Shown here: positions 39,082-47,185 of the stretch, piece after piece
Numbering within the stretch: the first letter of the stretch is position 1
Layout: each line of letters opens with the position of its first letter
Program-made: the position numbers and the translations under genes
Notes under the pieces: model-generated
What the model saw: the letters and a program-made list of their open reading frames with translations, nothing else
Databases searched by the model: none
Told to the model about the DNA's origin: nothing
DNA from: Peptococcaceae bacterium
Lineage (GTDB): Bacteria > Bacillota > Desulfotomaculia > Desulfotomaculales > JACDOK01
Direction of reading: 5' to 3'
Length of the DNA stretch: 50,773 nt
Assembly: GCA_017656185.1 (NCBI GenBank)
Contig: JACDOK010000016.1
Coordinates: forward strand, 1-50,773

Positions 39082-39520
39082 GAGAAGTTCTTGACCTTTT
39101 TGACCGGATACTTGTCATACAATCCCTCAATAATGCATCATCCTTGCTCTGCCCTAAAAAAGGTATTTTCATTGGCTGATCATCCTACTTACCGTGCCAC
39201 AGGTTTGCTTTGCGGTATATATCGCACCAGAGAAAAAGTGCCGGTACCCGGCATACTTGTTCATACGAAAAGTGCCGGTCTACAAACGCCATTTGCGCAA
39301 TGCAGTCCCGGCACTAAGACCTAATACTCCATCCTTGCTCAATATACACCTACAAATAATTCTTACTGCCCAGACATTACCACCTAAACTTTAGAAGCCC
39401 CTTTGCATAATATCCCAACGCCCTATTGCTTTCCCTTAATTACTATCAAATAATTATTACCAACAAGCAGGAACTAATTAAAGAAAGTCGAAAATCTGGG
39501 TAATACAGGATAAAAAGTAG
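39082..39520. other. Non-coding stretch with short repeats
   Basis: No convincing gene in about 440 bases. It holds two direct copies of AAAAGTGCCGGT (39234-39245 and 39268-39279) and one inverted CCGGCACT (39308-39315), forming possible hairpins. The region marks the change from GC-richer T4SS genes to AT-rich cargo. Frames on either strand here are short and lack SDs. Confidence 0.5.
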
Positions 39521-39658
39521 CTAGGTGGAAGGATGCTCATTACTTTCCTCTGATATATCAGAGGAAGCAAGTAATTGCTTTAAACGCCGAAGCTCTTGAA
39601 TTATATCTTCTCTTGTCTCTTGCTTTAATAAAATTTCCAAAACATCTTTGGTTTTCAT
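39521..39658 (-). CDS. 45-residue protein divergent from the NTPase gene
   Basis: 45 residues, ATG 39658 behind an excellent GGGGAGG SD. The sequence (MKTKDVLEILLKQETREDII, then QELRRLKQLLASSD) is an amphipathic, probably coiled-coil helix with a polar tail. It is too short for the usual ORF cut-off but has clear translation signals. It is divergent from the metallophosphoesterase-NTPase gene with 75 bases between starts, so the two may share control. It could be a small regulator or antitoxin-like partner; this is inference. Confidence 0.6.
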   Translation of the reverse strand: MKTKDVLEILLKQETREDIIQELRRLKQLLASSDISEESNEHPST

Positions 39659-39733
39659 ATATTATACCTCCCCTGTAAAATATATGCACGCAAGGATCTA
39701 TATAGAACATGTTTTTTAAGGGGGTTTAAGATT

Positions 39734-42700
39734 TTGGAAAAACTATCTATTCTACACGTATCCGATTTTCATATTGAAGAAAATAAGTTGCCTGATATCC
39801 AAATTGTTCTAGATGCCTTTTTTACGGACATAGTTAAGCTTACTCAAGAAAATAACGTTTCAATCGATTGCGTTTGTTTTACTGGGGACCTTATTCAATC
39901 AGGGGCTCAGAGGGAAAAACAATTTGATTTAGCAATAGATTATTTTATTACACCGTTAATGGACAAGTTACAGCTGCAAGAAAATAACTTCATTTTTGTC
40001 CCTGGCAATCATGAAGTAGATCTAACCCAAATTGATGAAATAATGGAACAGGGATTATGTTCTAGATTGATTAGTAAGGAAGCTACTAATGACTTCTTAG
40101 ATCACCTTCAATCCAAATACCTAACAAGAATTAGCCACTTTAATGAATTTACCCAACTTTTTCACAAGAATCCAATAATGAGTAACACTCTTACTTCCGC
40201 TTTTATTTTGGAAAAAGCTGGAATTAAGATTGGTTTCGCTTGTTTAAATTCTGCTTGGAGGTCAACAGGAGCAGGGGACGCAGAAAAAGGCAAATTGATC
40301 ATAGGAGAAAGGCAGGTTGATCAGGCTTACAACCCTATTTCAGAGTGTGATATAAAGATTGCCTTAATGCACCATCCCTTGGAGTGGTTAATGGATCATG
40401 ATAAACAAGCTGTCGGTCCATTATTAGCTCATTTTGATCTAGTGCTTTTCGGCCATCTCCATAATCTATCAAATCAACAAATCATAACCCCAAGACAAAA
40501 TACTCTTTATTGTGGTTCCGGAGCCCTTTTTAAGGGCCGTTCTATATACAATGGGTACTCACTAATCATAATTAATCTGTCTAGTTTTGAAGCAACAATC
40601 CTTGTACGTGAGTATTTTGACGGTAAAAGAAGTTTTGACAAAGCATTATCAGTAGCGGACGAGGGTCGTATTACTTATCAGCTTAATCCAAAGCAGACAA
40701 GCGTAACAATAAGTTTAAACTTGATAACTAACTTACGTGAACGTTTAATTCCAAAAGTTAACAAATCTTTAGTCTCAACTATGGTAGATCATTCTGCTCC
40801 TCAACAGCTTGAAGAACTTTTTGTGTCGCCTAATTTAAGTTATAAATCGGTATACAGAAAAGAAGAAGAACAGGAAAGTCCGAAAGGAAAACCTAAACTT
40901 GAAGATATTCTCGAGGCAAACGAAAATGTTATGTTTATTGGGAAGAAAGAAATCGGTAAAACAACATTGTTACATTATATTACAGTTCATTACATAAAAG
41001 AATTTGGTAGATTATTTAAAGTGCCCTTTGTAATCGACCTTAACTTAATACCAAAAGGTAAAAACATTATTGAAAAAGCCATGATCGATTTTATCTTACG
41101 TAGTACAGACCATCAGGTAGTTCTTACATTAGATCAAATTATTGAACTTTTGCAATTAGGAAATTGTATAATCCTCCTTGACAACCTCGATATTAGCAAT
41201 AAAAAGCAAATAACTGTCATAAAAACCTTTATTGATAAATACCCTGGTAATCGGCTAATTATAACGGTAAACGAAGATATTTTTACTTCTGTTTCTGAAA
41301 AATACTTGCCCGATTTCGGATGCAAGAAAATTTATATGCTCCCATTTACAAGAAACGATATTAGAGCATTAATCACAAAATGGTTTAATACTAATCAATC
41401 AGTTAATATTGTTGATGTTGACCAATTTCTGAACAAAATAGTTTCACACCTAACATACATTGGCTTACCAAGAACACCATTTATAATTTCCCTTTTATTG
41501 GCTATTTGTAACAATGACCAGAACTATATGCCTGTAAATGAGTCGTCAATGATAGAAAGATTTATGGAAATTGTTCTTGAGAAAATGAGATTAGAAGAAA
41601 CAAAAATTAGTACGTATGATTTTTTAAATAAAGAAAATTTTTTAGCATTCCTAGCTTGGCACATGGCTCAAAAAGATAGATTTTATTTAGATAAGCATGA
41701 ATTTCTTGAGCTTACGGCAAAGTATTTTGAAGATATTGGTTTTGATCTAGCATCCAGTAAATTTGATACATTGTTTTTTGAAAAAGGCGTTCTTGCTGAA
41801 TATGATGATAAAGTTTTCTTTCGGTATAGATGCTTAGCAGAGTATTATTTAGCAAAGAAAGCTAGTACTGACCCGGATGTTTTAGATTGGATACTGTTAC
41901 CGGAAAACTACTTAAGGTTTACCAGTGAAATTTCTTTCCTCACCGGGTCGAATAGAAATCTAATTAAAGTAGTGGAATGCCTTGAAAAACGTTTGGCATC
42001 TCTTATGCAGAATCACATTTCATTACTACCAAATTTACAAGATTATGGCATAGACGTTGATTTTAGTTTATCCACAGAGACAATTGAGGCTGAATTAGAA
42101 GAATGTATTCTGGATGATGAAGAAAAGGATAAAATTTTTGATTACCCAGATCTATCCGAGCAAGTAAACTCCCCAGATGCTCCACGGAAGGTTTCAGGCT
42201 CAAATACCTTCATATCCACCCTATTACTCTTCGGTAGGGTTATTCGAAATAGTGAACAACTTAGTGCAAAGATCAAGGAAAGGACACTTAGTCTTTGTAT
42301 TAATGGTTACTGTGTTGCATTAGCCATTTTCAAGCAACATATTGAGAATATAACGAAAGAAAACTTAAATGCAAATTTAGAACAATTCGGTATCAATCGC
42401 CAAACTAAGGATGACGAAATAAAACTCATCAAAAACATACTAAAAATAACAGTACCACTGGTATTGCAGAATGTAGCTTCTGAAACAATAGGCTCTCCTA
42501 AACTAAAAAGTATTTTTGAAAGGCTAATAAGTAACAAGGATTGTGATGACTTTTCCAAGTTTATCTATATCTTCCTATATGGTGATTTAAAGCTACCTGG
42601 GTATATTGACAAGATGGAAAAATTTATAAGGTGCACAACATCAAAAGATATCCTTTCGCTAATAGTGTTTAAGTTATGGTTCTATTATCTTATTGGTCAT

Positions 42701-42850
42701 ACCACTCCTTATCAAGACAAGGCTGAATCTTTGCTCGCTGATGCAATTATTAAGGTTAAAAAACTTCATACACGTTTAAAAAGTGAAGTTATCAAAACCC
42801 TTCGCAAAAAGGCGATTGATATTAGAGGCTTCCTCACAGCATCTGGTTAA
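39734..42850 (+). CDS. Metallophosphoesterase-STAND/NACHT-like NTPase (candidate defence protein)
   Basis: A 1038-residue protein. Residues 1-300 are a calcineurin-like phosphoesterase with all metal motifs: Asp11/His13 (HVSDFHI), Asp52 (FTGDLI), Asn92-His93 (VPGNHEVD), His213 (LMHHPLEW) and His241/His243 (FGHLHN). Residues 395-720 form a P-loop NTPase of the NACHT/STAND type: GKKEIGKT at 403-410, Walker B IILLDNLD at 479-486, then a winged-helix-like region (VFFRYRCLAEYYLAKKA). The last 300 residues are helical and may act as sensor. TTG start, SD AAGGGGGT. It is far more AT-rich than the secretion genes, so recently acquired cargo. Family knowledge: calcineurin-like effectors fused to STAND ATPases occur in anti-phage conflict systems; activity here is inferred. 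Confidence 0.8.
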   Translation: MEKLSILHVSDFHIEENKLPDIQIVLDAFFTDIVKLTQENNVSIDCVCFTGDLIQSGAQREKQFDLAIDYFITPLMDKLQLQENNFIFVPGNHEVDLTQIDEIMEQGLCSRLISKEATNDFLDHLQSKYLTRISHFNEFTQLFHKNPIMSNTLTSAFILEKAGIKIGFACLNSAWRSTGAGDAEKGKLIIGERQVDQAYNPISECDIKIALMHHPLEWLMDHDKQAVGPLLAHFDLVLFGHLHNLSNQQIITPRQNTLYCGSGALFKGRSIYNGYSLIIINLSSFEATILVREYFDGKRSFDKALSVADEGRITYQLNPKQTSVTISLNLITNLRERLIPKVNKSLVSTMVDHSAPQQLEELFVSPNLSYKSVYRKEEEQESPKGKPKLEDILEANENVMFIGKKEIGKTTLLHYITVHYIKEFGRLFKVPFVIDLNLIPKGKNIIEKAMIDFILRSTDHQVVLTLDQIIELLQLGNCIILLDNLDISNKKQITVIKTFIDKYPGNRLIITVNEDIFTSVSEKYLPDFGCKKIYMLPFTRNDIRALITKWFNTNQSVNIVDVDQFLNKIVSHLTYIGLPRTPFIISLLLAICNNDQNYMPVNESSMIERFMEIVLEKMRLEETKISTYDFLNKENFLAFLAWHMAQKDRFYLDKHEFLELTAKYFEDIGFDLASSKFDTLFFEKGVLAEYDDKVFFRYRCLAEYYLAKKASTDPDVLDWILLPENYLRFTSEISFLTGSNRNLIKVVECLEKRLASLMQNHISLLPNLQDYGIDVDFSLSTETIEAELEECILDDEEKDKIFDYPDLSEQVNSPDAPRKVSGSNTFISTLLLFGRVIRNSEQLSAKIKERTLSLCINGYCVALAIFKQHIENITKENLNANLEQFGINRQTKDDEIKLIKNILKITVPLVLQNVASETIGSPKLKSIFERLISNKDCDDFSKFIYIFLYGDLKLPGYIDKMEKFIRCTTSKDILSLIVFKLWFYYLIGHTTPYQDKAESLLADAIIKVKKLHTRLKSEVIKTLRKKAIDIRGFLTASG

Positions 42851-42915
42851 CTGATGCAACAAAAGAATGTCAATTTAATATGCTCATCCGAAATCCGAAA
42901 ACTCTTGTGTGACTG

Positions 42916-43047
42916 TCACAGGTCCATCTGCACCGCCAGCGCCCCGGTCAGCATTTCGAAATCCCGGTAGGTATCCGGGTCCACGTCCACCCCGGCCAAA
43001 ATGTGGAACGTGCCCCGGATACCCCGCCATTCGTCATCTACTCCCAC
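42916..43047 (-). CDS. 43-residue ORF overlapping integrase 3' end
   Basis: GTG 43047 lies within the last codons of the tyrosine recombinase gene; the product (start MGVDDEWRGIRGTFHILAGV, later DPDTYRDFEMLTGALAVQM) reads like real protein and its GC content and codon use match the recombinase, not the AT-rich cargo on the other side. SD weak (GGTGG). It may be a small accessory factor or the remaining part of a larger gene. Not recognised. Confidence 0.4.
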   Translation of the reverse strand: MGVDDEWRGIRGTFHILAGVDVDPDTYRDFEMLTGALAVQMDL

Positions 43048-43898
43048 GCCAGCTTTTCCACCGCCCGCTCCAGGTCCTGCACCGACGGCCTAGTGTACCT
43101 GGCCGTGGTGTTTAGGTTTGAGTGACCCATCAGGGTAGCCACCCTGTCCAAACTTTCTCCCGCATCCACCAGAAGTTTGCCAAAGGTATGCCGCAACCGG
43201 TGTGGGGTTACTTCCACTCCCGCCAACCGTCCAAACCGAACCAGCACCTTCTCAACAGCCCTGGTAGTAATGTGTCCTCCCCGACCCCGGCGACTGGGAA
43301 ACAACCATTCTCCTGTCAACCCGGCCAAATACTCACTCAATACCCGCCTAACCGTAACATTTAAGGGCACTTCCCGATATTTATCGCCTTTGCCCTGGCG
43401 CACCCGCACAAAGCCCGACCGCTCCCGAATAACTACGTCATCCAGCCGTAATGCTACGACTTCGGATACACGCAGGCCGGCATGCAGCAGGAGCATCACC
43501 AGGACCTGATCGCGCAAAGAACCATACTTCCGTACCGTCCTGACAAGTGTTCCTAGCTCCCTGCGCTCCAACCAGCGTGGAGCCTTTTTCTGCTCCCGAA
43601 CCCGCTTTACCCCGGCGGTAGGGTCGGACTGAACTACCTTCTCGACAACGGCCCAGGAAAAGAAACTGGATAACACGTCCAGGGCGTGATTTACTGTGGC
43701 GGGTTTCCTGCCCCGCTCCAGCAGATAGCGGCGGTAGTCAGCCACGTCCAGGGGAGTTACGGCAGCCGGGTCGAAGTCGCCGTAAGTTTGCTCCACCCAT
43801 CCAGCAAAGCGCCGCAGGGTAGATAAGTAGTCGGTTACGGTGTGATCGGAGAGTCCTCGCCCCCGCAGATATAATTCAAAAGTGTGTAATAGGCCCAC
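43038..43898 (-). CDS. Tyrosine recombinase (XerC/XerD-like)
   Basis: A 286-residue phage-integrase-family recombinase. Residues 1-85 form the SAM-like core-binding domain and 105-286 the catalytic domain. The catalytic set is complete: Arg143 (HAGLRVSEV), Lys170 (RQGKGDK), His233 and Arg236 (PHRLRHTF), His259 (LMGHSN) and nucleophile Tyr268 (ARYTR). It lacks the arm-type DNA-binding domain of Tn916-like integrases, so XerC/D-type site-specific integration or multimer resolution are both possible. GTG start with GGGAGGAAG SD. A hairpin and a long inverted repeat lie directly upstream. It could be the integrase of an ICE or the resolvase of a plasmid. Confidence 0.9.
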   Translation of the reverse strand: MGLLHTFELYLRGRGLSDHTVTDYLSTLRRFAGWVEQTYGDFDPAAVTPLDVADYRRYLLERGRKPATVNHALDVLSSFFSWAVVEKVVQSDPTAGVKRVREQKKAPRWLERRELGTLVRTVRKYGSLRDQVLVMLLLHAGLRVSEVVALRLDDVVIRERSGFVRVRQGKGDKYREVPLNVTVRRVLSEYLAGLTGEWLFPSRRGRGGHITTRAVEKVLVRFGRLAGVEVTPHRLRHTFGKLLVDAGESLDRVATLMGHSNLNTTARYTRPSVQDLERAVEKLAWE

Positions 43899-43919
43899 TC
43901 TACTTCCTCCCGCGTTTTC

Positions 43920-44002
43920 CTTATACGAACTAAAAACACCCCCTTAGCGGGGGTATTTTTGCCTGCTTATACGCCATCCAGTCAGGCTTTAGTTCGTATA
44001 AG
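43920..44002. repeat. 15-bp inverted repeat with internal terminator, upstream of recombinase
   Basis: CTTATACGAACTAAA (43920-43934) is exactly inverted at 43988-44002. Between the arms are a terminator-like hairpin (ACCCCC/GGGGGT, 43938-43954, T-runs on both sides) and a second CTTATACG copy at 43965-43972 enclosed by GCCTG/CAGGC. Candidate recombinase binding site or autoregulatory region. Confidence 0.6.
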
Positions 44003-44067
44003 ACTTCTTATATGAATTTCCTATTTCGCGCATCCTAAATAGTCAAAAACGAGCACCGTAAGACGTA

Positions 44068-44350
44068 ATGTGTTATCATGTTGCCAAAAAAGAAAGTAGC
44101 ATTATGAAAAATTTTAAGGATATACCTTTCGCGGTATTTGATAAAAATCCCGGAAGACGTGCCTTTTTTCCATATTTCGGTTGTGGCTCGTATTACGGGG
44201 TAAACCCTTCGACCATACGATATTTTGAGACACTGGGCCTTGTAAAGCCCCAAAAATCGAAGGGCAATCAATCACCGTTATCATTCGAAGCGTGACGTTA
44301 AAACTTAAAGAGCTGCGGTCCTTATCTCTCGCACCGCCCAAAATTAAACC
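44068..44350 (+). pseudogene. MerR-family regulator relic
   Basis: The plus strand encodes VNPSTIRYFETLGLVKPQ, the typical DNA-recognition region of MerR regulators, followed by KSKGNQ. Sense sequence then continues in a second frame (RYHSKRDVK) and a third (KLKELRSLSLAPPKI), so at least two indels have destroyed the gene. The part before the MerR helix is also not intact. It is a clear degenerate fragment, presumably left from an earlier insertion. Confidence 0.7.
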
Positions 44351-44384
44351 TCGCTTTTAGTTTTATCAAGGGGTGATCACCGTG

Positions 44385-45047
44385 ATGGAAGGTTACTTAA
44401 CTAAATCGGATTTTAAAAAATTAATTTGTTCAGATGATACAACAACACGCAAACAGTTTATGATAGCTTTTTCCGATAAGATTGAAAAATTCGTTGATAA
44501 GATCTTTGACACTTATCACGTTTTCAAAAAAATAGATCAAAAGTGTAAAGGAGATAAAAGAAGATCTTTTACTGCTGCCTTTTTCTATAATGCTCTCAAT
44601 AGTTTAATTGTTTCATTTAATCTTTTAATTTCGGGATACTTGGTTCCGTCTGGAAACTTAATGAGGCATTTTGCTGAATCCTTAGCAACGGCACTATTAG
44701 TTTCAAGTGAAGAACTCAACGTTTTAGAAAGGGTTGAGAATAACCAATTTCCAGTTCACAGATCTTTAGATTGGATCAACAGGAAGAAAGTTGCGAGTAA
44801 ATTACAAATAAATAAAAAAAGGCTGGAAAAGTTTAGACAGGTAATAAAGAACAATTATAACGATTATAGTCATGCTTCTTTGTTTTCTCTAGCTAATGTA
44901 TTCTATTTTGACCAAAACGCAACTGTTTTAGGAGCTGTTTATGACCCTGGTAAAAAGAAAGGTTATGAAATAGAAATTGAACAACGGTTACGGGCTATAG
45001 CATCCTTAAAAAACGCTATGGAGGAATATATCAGAAGATTAAAATAA
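44385..45047 (+). CDS. AT-rich all-alpha hypothetical protein
   Basis: 220 residues from ATG 44385, preceded by AAGGGGTGATC, nearly a full anti-SD complement. An almost entirely helical protein with a central hydrophobic, small-residue-rich region (NALNSLIVSFNLLISGYLVP, then RHFAESLATALLVSSEEL) and basic segments (INRKKVASKLQINKKRLEKF). Composition is much more AT-rich than the secretion genes, like the STAND gene, so acquired cargo. The RHFAES and NDYSHAS elements might hint at a HEPN-like fold, but this is weak. No function is assigned. Confidence 0.55.
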   Translation: MEGYLTKSDFKKLICSDDTTTRKQFMIAFSDKIEKFVDKIFDTYHVFKKIDQKCKGDKRRSFTAAFFYNALNSLIVSFNLLISGYLVPSGNLMRHFAESLATALLVSSEELNVLERVENNQFPVHRSLDWINRKKVASKLQINKKRLEKFRQVIKNNYNDYSHASLFSLANVFYFDQNATVLGAVYDPGKKKGYEIEIEQRLRAIASLKNAMEEYIRRLK

Positions 45048-45176
45048 AATATCCCGCAATTCCATCATATTTTTGGTTTTAAAACTATTATAGCTGTTTT
45101 TGATAATCTCGCGCCACTCAAAAACTCCCAACCAAAAAACCAGCGGCAGGAGAAAAAGGTAAATCTTAGTTTGCAT
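45039..45176 (-). CDS. 45-residue possible membrane peptide, convergent with AT-rich gene
   Basis: ATG 45176; one N-terminal hydrophobic helix (IYLFLLPLVFWLGVFEW) followed by a basic tail (KNSYNSFKTKNMMELRD). The SD is weak (GCGGA). Its end overlaps the end of the convergent gene 44385-45047 by 9 bases. Such single-helix peptides can be toxins or membrane accessories, but the evidence is only compositional. Confidence 0.3.
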   Translation of the reverse strand: MQTKIYLFLLPLVFWLGVFEWREIIKNSYNSFKTKNMMELRDILF

Positions 45177-45218
45177 TACAATCCGCACATCTGTATAAAA
45201 AAAGCAAGTTAACCCTAG

Positions 45219-45249
45219 CCCACAAAAAGTACCGTTTTTGTGGGAATTT
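45219..45249 (+). terminator. Terminator for AT-rich gene
   Basis: CCCACAAAAA (45219-45228) pairs with TTTTTGTGGG (45235-45244), loop of 6, followed by AATTTTT on the plus strand. The rest of 45048-45359 holds this hairpin, the next one at 45291 and otherwise nothing recognisable apart from a possible small peptide on the minus strand. Confidence 0.65.
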
Positions 45250-45290
45250 TTAGGGGTCTAGCCCAAGCTTAAACTGTACGGCTACTTTTA

Positions 45291-45335
45291 GCAAAAGCTC
45301 GCGGATACCGCCGCGAGCTTTTGCTTTCTTTTATT
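45291..45335. terminator. Bidirectional terminator between convergent genes
   Basis: A perfect 14-base-pair stem GCAAAAGCTCGCGG (45291-45304) with its complement at 45311-45324, loop ATACCG. The plus-strand side ends in TTTCTTTTATTTT. It separates the plus-strand AT-rich gene from the minus-strand zinc-ribbon gene. Confidence 0.85.
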
Positions 45336-45359
45336 TTCTCTCTATTTCCAACCCTCATC

Positions 45360-45824
45360 CTACCATTCTTTTGCTACGCCAATAGCCCAGGCCCCGCACT
45401 CATCGCACTCGCAAACATATATAACCGTTTCGTCCGGGTGCAGGTTACCTTCCGATGCGTCAAAGGTTTCGTCGCAGGTATGCTCATACAGGTTAAACCA
45501 CTTATTTCCGCAGTCGCAGCTGCTCACCCTCACGCGCTCGCGAAAAGCAAACTCGCCGCAGTGCGCCAGGAAGTAGTCACGTACCTGCTGTTTATTCACC
45601 CCCTCGCAATCACTGTAACCGTCAAACCTGCTGAAATCAGCTTTAAAAACTTTTTGGTCCTGCTCCCCCTGATTCTTCCTCTGCTCCCGGTTCCGACGCA
45701 GGCGACCTTGGATTTTTTCGTACACGGCGATCAATTCCTCGCGGTAGCAGTTGATGCACAATCCGTCTAAATCTTTTCTATGTAACGGGTCTGTAATCTC
45801 CACGCCGCAGCGTCTACATTTCAT
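45360..45824 (-). CDS. Zinc-ribbon hypothetical protein
   Basis: 154 residues from ATG 45824 with GGGAGTGGAG SD (the frame extends to 45890 without an SD). Two zinc-binding parts: N-terminal MKCRRCGVEI with LCINCYREE, and C-terminal CDCGNKW, then YVCECDECGAWAIG. Central region charged (RLRRNREQRKNQ). It resembles small zinc-ribbon proteins common on phages and plasmids; the partner is unknown. It follows the broken Dam gene by about 70 bases. Confidence 0.6.
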   Translation of the reverse strand: MKCRRCGVEITDPLHRKDLDGLCINCYREELIAVYEKIQGRLRRNREQRKNQGEQDQKVFKADFSRFDGYSDCEGVNKQQVRDYFLAHCGEFAFRERVRVSSCDCGNKWFNLYEHTCDETFDASEGNLHPDETVIYVCECDECGAWAIGVAKEW

Positions 45825-45896
45825 ATTTTTCTCCACTCCCTCTAGGTTCGGCCTCACCCGGATCAACGGCAAGCCGGTGACCGGGCGCAACCGCTT

Positions 45897-46705
45897 TTAG
45901 AACAACCTTAAACCGAACACTTGCCTTGCCGCTTTTTCATTCAACCACAGGACTTCCTGCCGCGCCCGGCCCCCCTCTGCCAGGGTGCGTATCGTCCTGC
46001 GCTCCCAGTGTGCCAGCCGTTCATTATATATCGGGTTATCGTAACCGCTTAACAGGACAGGTCCCGGATGCTGGTCCAGAGCTTCCAACAGTTTAACGTG
46101 ATCCTCATTGGTCATTTCGTAAGCGTAAAAAGTGCAACTCCGGGTACTAAGCGGATACGGTGGATCGGCGTATATCAATACATCCGGATGTTTGTAACGT
46201 TCAATTAACTTCAATGCCGGCTGATTCTCTATTTGAGCGTTTTTAAGACGCGTTGCAACATGTATAATCTGTTCAGGAAGATGCCCCACCGATAAACACA
46301 GTACATCCTACGCCTTCCAACTATGTCATTTCTCCATCCTGTTTTTGTACAGGTTCTTGTTCCAAAAGCCTGCCAGCACCGAACCAGGAACCGCCTGGCG
46401 TCCTCCAGTGGGTCACCGGTGCGCTCATAGCTGGCGTAATATTCCTCCCTGGCCCAGGGTGTCATCTCAATGAGTGCCGCCAACTCTTCCGTCCGATCCC
46501 GAATTACCCGAAATAAATTAACTACGTTGCCGTCGATGTCGTTTATTGTTTCTATTGGAGACGGCGGCTTATTAAAGAACACTGCTCCAGACCCGAAAAA
46601 GGGTTCCAGGTATGTTGTGTGCGCCGGCATATGGCTAACTATCCAGTCAGCTATCGTCCATTTTGACCCCGGATATTTAAGCACACGTGCAGTAGCATCC
46701 ACCAT
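45897..46705 (-). pseudogene. DNA adenine methylase (Dam family) with one frameshift
   Basis: Start ATG 46705 (TAGTATG coupling with the upstream gene, GGGAGTGGG SD). Part one carries VLKYPGSKWTIADWI (the FxGxK-like SAM motif), LEPFFGSGAVFF and NDIDGNVVNLFRVIRD. Part two, in another frame, carries the catalytic IYADPPYPLSTR and a C-terminal TRD-like region. The frames join at a run of four C (46284-46287; G on the coding strand). One extra G would restore VYRWGHLPEQIIHV. Restored length is about 270 residues, normal for Dam (GATC-type or related N6-adenine methylase). As sequenced it should be inactive unless slippage occurs. Confidence 0.8.
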
Positions 46706-46706
46706 A

Positions 46707-47081
46707 CTAACCCACTCCCAACAGGGGTTCCCACAGCAACCCCCTGGCAATACATTTTTCAATCGCTTTCCTTCGTACCCCGTATACCCATTCCGGCATC
46801 TTAGTAAAGTCAACAATTTCATCCCAGGAATGTTTTATCTTGCTTGCTTCCTCGGCGAGTACCCGAGCGACTTCGCAGGCGTCCCTAATCGTTGCTATAT
46901 CAACCACAATCGCGACACCGCATGCAAGTGACACGCGGCAATCTCCGGCAAAATCAAACCCCCTGGGAAGTTTATGGACAACCAACCCGGGAAACTCCCG
47001 GCTGACAATAGCCCGAACGGGCCTGTAACGCAAAGGTGCAGTGCCGCAATGCGAAGGAGCATAAGCAATATTGAAACACAC
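46707..47081 (-). CDS. Hypothetical protein upstream of Dam
   Basis: A 124-residue protein (GTG start, weak SD AAGGATTAGG). Mixed alpha/beta, with a hydrophobic beta region (RVSLACGVAIVVDIATIRDA) and a helical end (VYGVRRKAIEKCIARG). Its stop overlaps the SD region of the Dam gene, so they form one unit. It is not a recognised methylase or restriction partner. No function is assigned. Confidence 0.5.
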   Translation of the reverse strand: MCFNIAYAPSHCGTAPLRYRPVRAIVSREFPGLVVHKLPRGFDFAGDCRVSLACGVAIVVDIATIRDACEVARVLAEEASKIKHSWDEIVDFTKMPEWVYGVRRKAIEKCIARGLLWEPLLGVG

Positions 47082-47185
47082 CCCTAATCCTTACCCGGCG
47101 CCAACACGCCGCCACCCTACAGGAACAAAATCTAAACGGTTATAGCACCCCTGATTCCCTTCTCTATAAACTCATCGCTGAAAAA

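Noticed and set aside
38975-39172. 65-codon ORF on the minus strand
   Set aside because: It runs through two terminator hairpins and has no SD; the protein sequence is arginine-rich shadow-like.
39091-39394. Plus-strand ORFs of 66-77 codons
   Set aside because: No SDs, low-complexity composition, and they cover the repeat-containing non-coding stretch.
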